Positions 1-23,600 of a stretch of DNA of 64,000 bases are shown here, in pieces. Within the stretch, counting starts at the first letter, position 1; each line of letters opens with the position of its first letter. The notes below the pieces were generated by a model. It did no database searches, was not told the origin of the DNA, and saw only the letters and a list, made by a program, of their open reading frames with translations. The DNA is from Acestrorhynchus altus (Eukaryota > Chordata > Actinopteri > Characiformes > Acestrorhynchidae). Location of the stretch: positions 26,649,700 through 26,713,699 of the forward strand of contig CM067511.1 in the NCBI GenBank assembly GCA_034509495.1, written 5' to 3'. Both the position numbers and the translations under genes were made by a program.

Positions 1-233
1 TCATAATTTATTTTATAATTCCTTTTGACTGAAGAATAAAAACATTTTATGATTCATAATTATCTTATTTTTATATATTTTATTTATTAATTATCTTATT
101 TATTTTTTCTTTTTGAATAAACTGTTTTGATCTGACAGTTAGGAAATGGTTACTGGTCACACTCAGCTGTTACTGGTTAAACTGGGTTGAAATGAGAACC
201 ATCATAAGCTCCAGTTTCAGTTCAGAGCGTCCT
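1..233. other. AT-rich upstream flank of HOATZ
   Basis: The first ~130 bases are strongly AT-rich with runs of T and TTATTTA-like motifs. From about 140 there are two near-copies of a short GTTACTGGT motif (about 148 and 169). No coding exon is recognised. An ATG at 192 opens the same frame as HOATZ exon 1, but the predicted residues before position 288 do not resemble the family. Confidence 0.5.
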
Positions 234-247
234 GTCTCCATGACAAC
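234..247 (+). promoter_or_regulatory. HOATZ: RFX X-box in the HOATZ proximal promoter/5' UTR
   Basis: GTCTCCATGACAAC fits the X-box consensus GTHNYYATRRNAAC at every constrained position. X-boxes bind RFX transcription factors, which drive ciliary genes and usually sit within about 100-200 bp of the start codon. This one ends 41 bp before the preferred HOATZ ATG. The in-frame ATG at 240 lies inside the motif, in a weak start context (T at -3), which argues that it is promoter or leader sequence and not the true start. Confidence 0.7.
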
Positions 248-287
248 CAGCCGCCAGCTCTGTCTGCGGCCTGAGCTCGAGCGCGTC

Positions 288-11383
<11,096 letters not shown>

Positions 11384-11490
11384 TGGCCACCCTCAACTGT
11401 CTGCATTCTTCCAAGAATTGTTTCTCTCACTTTAGTATTTGTTGTTTTATTTCATGCAATTAATAAAAAATTGTATATTATATGAGACAT
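11384..11490 (+). promoter_or_regulatory. HOATZ: HOATZ 3' UTR with poly(A) signal
   Basis: Short 3' UTR after the TAA. AATAAA occurs at 11462-11467 inside an A-rich stretch, followed by a TTGTGTTGTTGG GU-rich element at about 11496, the usual arrangement for cleavage about 15-20 nt downstream of the signal. Confidence 0.65.
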
Positions 11491-11784
11491 CATGCCTTGT
11501 GTTGTTGGCATTAAAGGGGATCAAGTTCTCAAAGAACTGGGATTAGGGCCTAATGGGTGTATCTCTTTAACATGACCTCACCAACAATGTCTAATAACTC
11601 AATCCTTTGCCTCTCTGAGGGCTAATATAACAACTTTCAAATCAGTTAAATTAAAGTTAAAATAATTAAATGGCCCATAGGGTGACGTGAGGGATGACTA
11701 GAACACAGTGGAGAGATTGGTAAAATAACCTGACAGGCTGTGAGATGGCTGACATACAAGAGTTCTTGCCTTGTTCACTTATAA

Positions 11785-12075
11785 CTTTTTCAGATTTAGA
11801 AACTGTTACCCATGATTTTATTACTTCTTGTCTAGACTATTGCAATTATCATTACCTAGGTATCAATCAAAAAGTACATTTGGTCCAGAACACCACTGCT
11901 CACTCCTAACTGACTAAGAAGAGGGAACACTTCTCACCTGTATTGGATTCCATACATTGGTTACCAGTCAAATACAGAATTGGTTTTAAGATCCTACTAT
12001 TTGTTTTTAAAGTTCTATATAAAAATCCCCTGCATATATATCAGACTTTTTATCTCCATTCTCAACCACCCAAAC
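11785..12075 (+). mobile_element. LINE reverse-transcriptase C-terminal relic (L2/Rex-like)
   Basis: Translation gives LDYCNYHYLGIN, then VHLVQNTTAHS, then REHFSPVLDSIHWLPVKYR and IGFKILLFVFKVLYKNPLHI. This follows the conserved order DYCNSLL, LQRVQNAAAR, HITPVLxxLHWLPVxxRI, FKILLLVYKALxGxAP of L2/CR1-type LINEs. A stop codon breaks the frame after AHS. It lies in the HOATZ-LAYN spacer. Confidence 0.75.
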
Positions 12076-12079
12076 ATTA

Positions 12080-12700
12080 ATGTCTGCTTAACACTCCTCA
12101 TTATAGTTTAATCAGGGTGTCGTCATTGATGTTTTACTTAAATACATATCTATCTCAGTTATTTACCTATATTAGCTATATATTCAGTGACATAATTGGC
12201 CATGCCCCCTCTTGCTGATCTGCATGCACATTGAGCATGTACATGTGGACAAAGCAGTAAACACACACTACAAATTTCTTTCTTTTAAACTGGGATTTAA
12301 GTTCAATTCAGTTACTTGCTGATAATGTAGTACAATCATGATGCCACCTCTGCCCACATGTACAACCTGCATGTACACTCTGACTGATCAGTGAGAAGAT
12401 CACTGACCCAGATATTGGGTTACAGAGGAAAATGAGAAGGGACTTTGAAATTTCAGAATAAAAGTCCCATGAAGGGATAAAATATCAATAACCAAAATAA
12501 TAAAGGACATTTGCGTTGTTTATATTTTATTTGGACTACTGTGAAGGAACTTATTGTTATATTTACCATTAAAATTTAAATTTTTAATAATTGCAATTTT
12601 ATGTTAATTATTATAGTATTATTTTATTATATTTTATTATATTTTGGTGAATAAAAGGACGTTAGAACTACTAGGGTTCTAAAGGTTCCTGTTTCAGAAC
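12080..12700. other. AT-rich HOATZ-LAYN spacer
   Basis: No exon, RNA gene or clear repeat recognised. 12530-12660 is extremely AT-rich, with TTATTATATTTTATTATATT-like runs. Confidence 0.5.
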
Positions 12701-12719
12701 TGTACTGTACTCAGATATA

Positions 12720-13022
12720 CTTTACCTGAAAACAAAGGAAGGCGGGGCATAGAGAGGGAGGAGTCAGGGGGGCCCCGCCTGTGGTCATCGCTTGACCTGC
12801 TGCTGGTGATGGATGACGTGGGGCTGATGCGCGCGCCAGACGCTCGCCCCCGATGCGCCTGTCCAGTCGTCAGACATGCCAGTGGCTGATAGAAGCTGTG
12901 AACAGAACTCCTCCTCAAACATCCCCAACCTGGACCTCTGACCTTCTCTATCAGCACTCATTCCTCCCATCAGTCTGTAGTGGTTTCTGTGTGTGAGAGA
13001 AGCATGAGAAGGTGCTAGTGTC
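12720..13022 (+). promoter_or_regulatory. LAYN: LAYN promoter and 5' UTR region
   Basis: Base composition shifts abruptly from AT-rich to GC-rich just before the layilin start, with several CpGs in GATGCGCGCGCC and CGCTCGCCCCCGATGCGCC. A half-CRE-like GATGACGTGG lies at about 12811-12820. No convincing TATA box. The exact transcription start cannot be told from sequence alone. Confidence 0.5.
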
Positions 13023-16000
13023 ATGGATTTGGTGAGTGTGGTGGGTCTGGCAGCGCTGATGTTCAGTGTTCCAGCTTCAGGATCCAAACTGCTGAGCGGT
13101 GAGTTCACCTTTTCTCTGCTCTCCTATCAGGGTACATGGACTTATAGTTACATATGTGTCTTATGTGTTCTTAGATGCACACTCTATGTAGAACCACATT
13201 CACTCAAAGAACCTGTTGCAAGGGTTTCTTGCATCATGTGCTGTATAAGGTTCTACATAGAACCTTTTAAAAAAGGTTTCTATATGGCTCCAAAAAGTGT
13301 TCTACACCCTTAAAATGAGGATTCTTCAAGGGTTCTATATAGAACGATGAGCACTCAAAGAACTCTTTGCCTGATTCAAGGGTTCTTTGTGTCATGAAAG
13401 GGTTCCAGGCTGTTGGAGATTGTGCTGTAGAGGGTTCTATATTGCACCCAAAATTGTTCTGTTGTTGTATACTACATCACAACAGTTGTAGAACCCCTTT
13501 TGCTGCTTTATAGAACGCTTTTCAAAAAGGTAGGTATGGAAGTCTCTACAGCAGACTCTCCAGCAAGAACCCTTTCATGATGTGAAGAACCCTTTTAAAG
13601 AGTTCATTCTATTTAGAACCCTTTTCTTTATCGAAGAACCCTCATTTTTAAGTGTGTGCTATTATAATGATGTCTAACTTGTACTAGTAGTAGAACCCTT
13701 TTTGGTGCCATACAGAATCCTTGTCCAAAAGGTTCTGTAAAGAACCACCTACAGCTCATTCTCCATCAACCTGAAGAACCCTTTTATCATGCAAACGGTT
13801 TGAGTGTTCTAGATTCTATATAGAATGACTGTCTGTATTGAAGAACCCCATTTTTAAGCGTCTTTAATAAAGATATGATAGCTTTGAAGATTCCTGCATT
13901 TGGATCCGGTGTTCAGTAGAGAAACATGGATCTCTGAGGAATTTCCAACAAGTAGCATCTTCACTTTGGCTGTATTTCAGTTTCGTATAGTTTATGTATT
14001 TTTAAAACATCTGCACCAGACAATTAGTTTCACTCTGCGGACCCCCTCAGTGAGGGTAGTCATTTCCTCCTGTGCTTCTTTTGATCATGATGAAAGCCTT
14101 TCTTTTTGCTTTACTGCCTGTAAACCTGGCTCCGGCTGGTTCCCCTGCGCTGCAGACATTTACGAGCCAAGAGGTATGTCTTACTCCTGCAATATTCACT
14201 TAAGGAGGGAGCGAACTGCATGTTCTGTTTGCTCTGGGTTAGTGTAACCATTTGTATCTCCAGTGTCCAATAGTGGAACTGCATCTCCAGTGTCAGCTGG
14301 CCCTTTGACCGCTGGTCGCCAGCCCTCCTCCTGGAGATCTACCTCCCAGCAGGTTGTTCTCCAACCAAAATCTAGCACACCCCATTCAGAAAATCAAAGA
14401 GGTCTGAAGACAACAGAAGGATGGATCAGATGTGCTGAGAAGGTAGATCTCCAGGAAAATGGTTGGCGTCATTTTCAGTCGAGGCTGTCAGATCCAGCCA
14501 ACGTGTCCGTGTTGGGTCACCTGTGAAACACATACTATCTGCATGTCCGTTTGTCTAAAGGGGTGAGTTATGGAGTTTTCACAGCTAGTAAATAGTATTT
14601 TTCATATAAAATACATTTACGTTAAATGTATGCATGATGTCATAATGCAATCAGCACTGGAATTGGCAGATAATTGAGCAAACAAAATAAAAAGCATCAG
14701 AATATTAGTTAGATTTGGCCAATAATTCAGGCTGATTGTTAGTGACATTATTGTTACTGTTTTTTTACATGATTGTCAACAACTATATTGTCGCTGTCCA
14801 ATGAAAACAATGTATCTCCATTTTTGTCTACTATTAGTTTTCTCCGTAATGTGAATCTGACAGCTACTCCTTACATTGTATCAGAATTTTTTGATAAATG
14901 GACCAAATAAAATGCTTCAAAACTCTTGTTATAAATTAACGTCCATTCAAAGTTAAAAGCCTTCAGTTTGTAGATGTTTTTCATTGGACAGCGATGAATG
15001 CTTAGACAACACTTACCTGCTGCACTAAAATGTGTGCATTTCATTCATTTTTCTGTATTTGTATTTGTATTGTATTTGTAACCCTACAATATTAGATCAT
15101 TCTTTATTATGTTGAATACCAGTTAATTTAATCCTAGTGTACATACATACATACATAAAAAATCAAGAGTTTATAATTTCCTTCTTGGTAAAAATTTCTT
15201 CTAAATATTCTTGGTGGCTTTTGATTTATATATTTTTTAAATGTTTATGGATCAGCCTTAAGAGAGCGTACATGAAAAACAGTATTTGACCAACAATTTC
15301 CATAATGACACGTCCCAAGCACTTATTAAATAACTTGTAAATCATCTAATTAGAACATTAATAGACAAACCAGACAAAAAATAATTTAAATGTAGTTTTA
15401 CTAAGTAAAATACATTTAACTCTGAAGCAAATCCTACTTCATAACTGAATGAGCAGAAAAGAAATGAGAATTTATGGCCATGGTTAGTGTTATTGACACC
15501 AAGCATGAATTATGTTCTTCCATTAATAAATAATAAGCCTGTAGAGAGGTGAAATACCACAGATATCAAGCAAACATGAATGGGGAACAGTTCTTAAAAA
15601 GTACCATATAAGCACTAATTTTGGTTCCATAAAACACTGTGTTTATAAAAGAGATGTGTGAGTGCAAAGAACCATTTAAAGGTTTAAAGAACCTGTTCTT
15701 AAAGTGTAAATGTTCTTTACTCTCATAGACTCTCATTGATCTTTATGGAGCCAAAAGTGGTTCTTTGACTTTGCTCAAAGAGCCCTTTGTGGGGCCTTTA
15801 TTTTTAAGAGGGCAGCAGTGCTGTGGGAGCTCTACACTGCACATGATTGCATTAATCAACTGTAGACATGCAGACAGAGCTTTAAAACATTATATCCAAA
15901 AGCAAACCAAAGGGTGTGTAAAAATACAAGACAGGAATTAGAAAATCCTGCAGAATAGAACCCTTTAGACCGGATGGCAGGATCCGCTTTCCTGATAATA

Positions 16001-17604
16001 TCTCAACTGAGGAGAGAACTAGCTTCTTTGGACAGAAGCATGATCTGAACTTGGTCTGTATCTCAGGCTGAGTTGCTCAGTCTGTAGTGCCAGTGGTGAG
16101 GGATTTTGGAGCAGTGGGTGGTTAGGGAAGCAGCCTTGTGACTGGTTGGGAAGGTTGCCAATCGATTCCCTGAACTGGCAGAACATGACTGAAGTGCCTT
16201 TGAGCATTACGTCATCAGGATATCAAAAAATAAGTATTTTGAAAATAAAAAAAAAATAAAAAATATGGTCTTTTATTATCTTATAGCCTAAACAGTGTCA
16301 CTACTGTCATGTTCATTTTTAATCGAGGGAGCAGGTGTATGTTTGTGAAATATTGCCTGAGCTTTTCTTTCAGTGGCTCATAAGGACCTAGTTGAGTGTA
16401 CCATTTATTTATTTTTACTGCCTTTTCATAAATATTTAATTCTGTATATACTTGCCTAAGTATCTTAATTTGTATATATTTAATTATTCTGGTTATTATT
16501 TAGTTAGTATTCAATTATTTTTTTAATATAAATGGGTGCAGCTGTAATAATTTCCCTTTGGAATGAATAAAGTATTTCTGATACTGATTCTCCTGTCACG
16601 TCATTGTGGCTTAGAAATCAGAAAGAAAAATACCAACTAACACCATAATATGCCCAAATCGTTCAGAAACAGGCATTTGTCTTATGATTAAAACTGAAAA
16701 AGAATTAATATTTCTAAATACTGCAAGGAAAAACTGAACAAGCTTAGCAGCAGAAACACAAAATCTCTGTATAATGAAACAAACCTTTAAATCCAACATA
16801 TATAGATTTTCTGGCCTGTCCAGATCTAGCCCATATATCTTATTTATGTATTATTGAAGTCAGCATTACTGAAAATGAGGGACTTCCCTTAATGTATTGC
16901 TGATAATTAAATAAATGAAATGAAATGCAGCCTTTCTGGGTTTGTGTGGAATCTACTAGGCCACATTCAATCCATGGAGGCCCCACCGTGACATGTTGGC
17001 AACACTCCCAGTGTGATTACGTGATTATAGTTAGACTATAATTTCTTCTCTAAAATCTGGTTATGAGAATAAAAAACAATCCTACCAGGTTAGGGTTAAA
17101 CCTTTCATCTCTTCAGATGATTCTTGACACTTTTAAGTCCACTCAGCTGTTAAGGAGGGTGCTTTATTGCTTGATTTTCTATCATTTCCTTAGTTTTCCT
17201 TCACCCTGCGCATAACTAGCACTCGCCTCTTCCCCTTTCTTCCAAGGCCAGTGGCTCTGCAAGCGTGGCACCACCAAGCCCTGCTACAAAATTGCCTACT
17301 TTCAGGACAGTCGGCGCAAAGTGAACTTTGAGGAGGCCAACCGAGCGTGTAGGAGTGATGGAGGAGAGCTGCTCAGCATTGAGTCATCTGCTGAACAGAG
17401 ACTGATTGAAGGCTTTATCCAGCAGCTGAAAGCCTCAGATGGAGACTTCTGGATCGGGCTTCGCAGAGAACCAAACTATGAGGAAACTAGTGGAGATTGC
17501 GCTTCTCAGTACTACTGGATGGATGGCAGCAGTTCAAATTTCAGGTCTGGTAAAAGAAGTGTCATAAAATGAGTGTTTTTAGTCCTTGAAAGCAAAACAA
17601 ATAA

Positions 17605-17685
<81 letters not shown>

Positions 17686-20600
17686 CGCATGTGCGTGTGC
17701 AGGAACTGGCATTGGGATGAGCCCTCGTGTGGCTATGAAGTGTGTGTGGTGATGTACCACCAGCCCTCAGCTCCTCCGGGCCTCGGAGGCCTCTATATGT
17801 TCCAGTGGAATGATGACAACTGTGAGACCAAGAATAACTTCATCTGCAAGTATACCAGAGGTGAAACTGAATGTGCTTATGCTCACTTAAAGCAAAATAC
17901 CAGTGATTTTCAACCTGCACAAGGCAAATAGAAGTGTATTCATTTAGTGGTTTCCTCTTGAGTAGGCAGAAAGCAGGTATCACAGACACAGAATGAGTTT
18001 CGGATTGGAAAAAGCACTAAAAGTACCAAATCCTCCCATCTTCTCTTCGTTCAAACAAATTTGAAACTAGACCTGAATTGATTGTTCTTTTGTTCATATG
18101 GAAGGATGATCATAAAATCATATGTAATTGAAATTGTGGCTCTGGTTACTGTAAAGGCTCTCTTGTAGAGTTGTATTACTGACCATGTCATGCAACAGGA
18201 CCCATAAAAATAAAGCGTGTTTGAACAAATCAAGAGATGTCCAAGTAAGGTCACATAAGTAAGGCACCTGGAGCTGTAAAGGAAGGTTAAAGATTAATTT
18301 GGTTTCACTTTCTTCCATAATCATATCAAGCATATGACAGAGATTGGGTTCAAAACACTGGATTATTCCATGAAGATATAAATTTATTTACACATATCAA
18401 ATTGTTAAAGAATAGAAGATATAGCTCAGCATCGATTCCATATTTTAATGCTACAAATTCACTTTAATCCTTATGATATAGCCATTGTTTTTAATGTCAG
18501 TGTTTTATTTACACACATTTTTGGTGCTCTGCTGTACTGATTTTTGAACCAGATGTTCGGGCACGCATGTTCAAAATAGTGATGCAAATTTTAAATCTTT
18601 AAAAATATGCTAACTCCTCAAACCTTGTCTGAAACCCAGCAGTCATGGGCTTCTCTGAGCAGCTGCTGAGTACTCTGAGTTTTAAACTGCCCAGGAGAAG
18701 GCAATAAGAAAATAGCAAAGGCTTTTAGGTAGTGGTTTCCTCCGTTTGTAATGTAATTAAGAAATAGCAGTTAACAGGAATGGTAGAGGTCAGTTTGAGG
18801 GCTGAAAGACCAAGCTTACAGGGAGAAAATGTTGCAGGATTGCTAGGACAACCAAATCAAGAAATCAAACACTGACTTCAAAAGGCCTTCAGGAACATTC
18901 AGATTGTTCTCCTCTGCAGCGACTTCTCTGTTCTTCTCTGCAGCGACACCTACACAAACCATCAAAAGAAAACCTTTCATGCATTTTGAAGATAAGTCCT
19001 GTGTACTAATGAAGTTAAAATCCATGTCCAATGTATTGGTGGATGCATTCAGTGCATTCAGCTACTTCAGCTACTAAAGATGCATTGATTGTTGGCATAT
19101 TTAGTCCCTGTAGAAAAGCAGAAAATCCTCCAGGACAGTAGAGACAGTACACTTACAGTAACAAGTGGGAAAAACATTTTTTTTAATTCCCTTTCAGAAG
19201 ATATTAGGAATGAGCATTTGTCCCAATACTTATGTTCATATATAACATTTTTGCCACAGTGAGCAAAGGTAGTGTGTATTTAGAGAAAAAGGCTGCAGAG
19301 TTTTATTAAAAGAGCACCTCTCCAAATGTCTCCAAATCAATCATGCTTTGTGGAACATTGCACTGGTAGAACGAAGAATGGATTCAATTAAGTGCCAGAT
19401 TCAGGAAGTTAAACATCAGAAAAAATGTTGGTTGGGCCCTCTTTTGCTATTAAAACTGTAAAAATTTGAAAATATAAACTATAATCTAATGCATTGGAAA
19501 TCTGGTCCTCTTTCACCCACTTAACCATTCATAGTAGAAACTATCGTACACTCAGATTACTCTGCCATGACTTTGAGAAATGCAGCATATCTGTGAATGC
19601 CAAGTCAGTTCAGGCAAATCAGTAAATACCACATTGTGATTTGCCCTCTTTATCTCTGTAATGGCTCTCATCTGTATCAATGCACAGAGCACCATTATGC
19701 CACCCCCACAAAGAGTGCATTTGGCCCTCTTGAGGGGGCGGAACAAAAGGAGCACAGATCCTGACCCTATCCACAAAATATGATATTCACAAGAGATTTA
19801 ACTCAAGTGAAAAGTTCACGATAGTGTCATGCCCTGATAATGAATGTGGTGTTTTTGTTTACTTTTTGTTTCAGATAGAGTACCAGTACCCACCATCGCA
19901 GCAAACCGAACACGTGGAGGTAATATGTTCATTCGTTGGTAGTAAAAGACCCCATAACCTGCATTTATTCCAAAAATTATCATATGGTTAGATTTTTCTG
20001 TACTGCTCATTTGCTGACGCATTGTAGAATACAGTACATTCTACTACAGTATGTAAAAGTACACAAAACATTATAAGGAGAATACTTAGTCAAATTACAT
20101 AATTCTATGTGAACAAAAATTTCTGCACATTTTAAGAGTGAATTACTGTTAATTTGTTAATTTATTATTTTGGTGAAAATCACACGTGAAGGTTTTTGGA
20201 CATGTTATTACACATTCCATTTTTTAATTTATTATTAAATTCAGCAAGAATAATAGAAATTGTGTTTTATAATGTGGCCACATTTAAGTTTGCAGATAAT
20301 TTCTGTACCTGAAAATGCATAAATATGTCAGGTGTGTCCACAGAATTTGACTATACTGTATTATAACTAAGCATGACTTGAAAATCAGCAGGCAACTAAG
20401 GACACCTAGTGGTAAAATATATGAAGTCATGTCAAGAATATTCTGCACATGTGACTTATGCAGAACCAGATGTTTGGTTAGTATGAGTATTAAATTAATG
20501 CTTAATCTTTTTTTTTTTTTTGTATTCCAGATGTTTTTCCAACAGCAAAAGTACCCCAAAACCCTGCAGTCACAGAAAATGATAACGGAATGAGAGTTGT

Positions 20601-23600
20601 TGTTTCTGAACCAACAGGTATGAAACAGATTTATGGCTTTCACAGTAAGATAATTACGCACCCTTCTTCCTGTTTATTATTCCACATGCTGCTTAATTCT
20701 AAAAAAAATTTGAATGTCTTGCTTTTTCTATCTGGTTTCAGATAATGCTCTCAACATTGCTTACATTGTCCTCCCTACAATACCTCTACTTCTGCTCCTT
20801 ATAGTAGCAACAGGAGTTTTCTGCTTCAAGCTATTCTCAAAAAGGTAGGCCATTATACTTCTCAAACTAGATCTCCTGATAAAAGTCTGTTATACTATAT
20901 CACATGGTGCTACCAGGCCTGGGGGGGGTTGCGTCAGGAAGGGCATCCGGCCTTAAACTTGTGCCAAAACTATAATGCGGATCATAAATATGACTGCCAT
21001 ACTGGATCGGTTGAGACCCGGGTTAACAAGGACCGCCTCCAGTGCTGGTGACCACCCGCTGGTGGAAATTGGATTACTGTAGGTCAAAGACCATTGAGGA
21101 GGAGAGGAGGAAGGTGGGTTAGAAGGATGGTTGGTGTAACAGTGGAGGAGGCAGGGGATAGGGCAAGATGGAGGCAGATGATTCGCTGTGGCGACCCTTA
21201 AAGGGAGCAGCTGATAAAAGAAGAAATAAAGTAATCTTAGAGCATTTCTATTGTTCTATGAATCACACGTTTTACACAATGTACAGTGCAGCTACAGGGT
21301 TCAAACCATAGAGAAAAATTAAAACTGACAAAAATTGAGATACATGGTTTTCATTGGACGACAATGTTATATTTATTAAATGAAAAGTGAAATATTTGTA
21401 AACTTTTTATACCTTTGATTTTGATACTGTTTTATTAGTATTTTGTCACCAGAGAATTGTCGGGCACTCTCCTGATGATAGGGCCAGTAATGACCTCACT
21501 TCTTGTTAAGTCTTGAATAAAATCAAATGTTCTAATCAATAGAATCAGCATGTTCCAGCATTGGCAACAGCTGAAGCAAATTAGAGACTAATTCCACCCA
21601 ATTTGGTGCATCTGTAGCATATCATTACTGTAGAAATTGCAAAAGTGCAATACAGAATTTACAGGAGTAGGCAAAAATGTTCTTAATTTTAATTGGAACC
21701 TTTTCAGGATATTCAATATTCAAATTTTTAGATACACTATTACATCAGCTAACAGACACCCACACTGACTCCCATCAGGCCAAGTCCTAAAAGTAGATAC
21801 AGAGAAAGAAATTAAACAAATGAGACAAAATGTATTATACTTGGTCATTTATTTATTGAATGTGATTGCTGAGGTCCTTGGAAGAGTTGTTGATGCAGAT
21901 CAGGCTGAGAAAGGTTACAAAACTATCTCTAAAGAGTTTGGACTGATTGTATACAAACGGAGGAAATACAAGACCATTGTAACCCTTATCAGGGCTTGTC
22001 AATCAACTAAAACCATGCAAAATGTGTAGTATTCCTAGAGGTCACAAAGGATCCCAAGGTAACTAAGCAAATAAAGACCTTTCTCATATTGGCTAAAGTT
22101 CATGAGTCCAAAATCAGGACAACACTGAACAACAATGGTGTGCATGGCAGGGTTGCAAGGAGAAGGCAGTTGCTCTCCAAAAAAACATTGCGGCCCGTCT
22201 GCAGATTGCCAAATATCACAGAAGGCTTTATAGGCAGGTGAGAATATAGACACATTATATGTGGAGAAAGCAAAATACTGCATTTAAAGCATAAACCATC
22301 TGTAAAACATGGTAGTGGTAGTATCATGGTTCGGGCTTGATTTGCTGAATCTGGACCAGGATGGCTTGACATGATTGATTAAACAATGAATTCTGAATTA
22401 TACCAGCAAACCCTAAACGAAATATCAGGACATCTGTCTGTAAGCTGAATCTCCAGAGAATGTGGGTCATGCAGCAAGATTATGACCCCAAATACACAAG
22501 GCATTCTACCAAAGAGGAGTATGCTGTATATGAGTGTGTAGCTGCTGGGCATTCATATTTGCACATTTGTACTTTATGCAGTTTGTTGTCTATTGTATTA
22601 TAACACCATGGTCCTGGAGGAGTGTAATTTTGCTCCACTGTGCATGAAAATAGACTTGAGTAAAATGTTAATAAAGTTAAATCACGTTAAAGACCTTTGG
22701 AGCTCATATTTAAGCATCTGTGTTTGACAATGTCTGCTGCAGCACTGAGAGGAAATGTGTGGAACCCTAACCTTAAACCCTAACTCAGTTTACCCTCCAA
22801 TCATGAAATCAGTACACATCAAAGACAAGGTTTTATTTTGAGTCTGAGAAACCATCTCTCTACATAAAAACATTGTAGACCTTCCACAAGACCACAAGGT
22901 GTGTGACCAGATCATGACCCTAAGTTCCTGACCATAAATTAAATTAAAAATAAAAAAATAAAGAAAAAAGAAGATATCCAGTATTTCATTCAGCTCAAAA
23001 GTGTAAATGGGTCAATCCCTTAATATAATCAAAGGGTTGAAGTCCAGTGAAATATTTTGTGTGCAGTGTATACGTATGAGGTAGATCTAGTTATTGTCCC
23101 AAGAGAGTGAAGACAGTTAGGCTCTCTGGGAGACCCAGTCTATTAGTTGCATCACCGGTGATCGAAATGGCACTCTCCTGATGATAGGGCCAGTAATGAC
23201 CTCACCTCTTTTTAAGTCTTGAATAAAAATGCTCTAATCAATAGAATCAGCATGTTCCAGCAGTGGCTGTAGTTGAAGCGAAATGGAGACCAATTCCATC
23301 TAATCTCTGTCTGTTGCATAATTAGCATATTGTTACTTTACAATGAAAAATATGTATCTCCAAAGTTTTTGACAACTTTACAGTTTGTTTTTAACTTTAA
23401 TGGAAGTTAATGGACATCAAGTTTAATTAACATACGCTTACAGCGTTTCTGTTGGTCTGTTTGTCCAGAATTACTTATACAATGTACAGAGCAGCTACAA
23501 GGTTATAAAACTAAAAACAGACAAAAACGGAGATACATGTATTTCTTTGGACAGCAGTGATATGGGTTGTTACCAAGGAATATTACTGCTAGGAAAATCA

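Noticed and set aside
1..190. mir-34b/c, which lies near HOATZ in mammals
   Set aside because: No hairpin with the miR-34 seed could be found in the short upstream stretch available; it probably lies left of the window.
192..287. Upstream in-frame ATGs at 192 and 240 as the HOATZ start
   Set aside because: The extra residues do not resemble the family, the ATG at 240 has a poor context and lies inside the X-box, and 288 has G at both -3 and +4.
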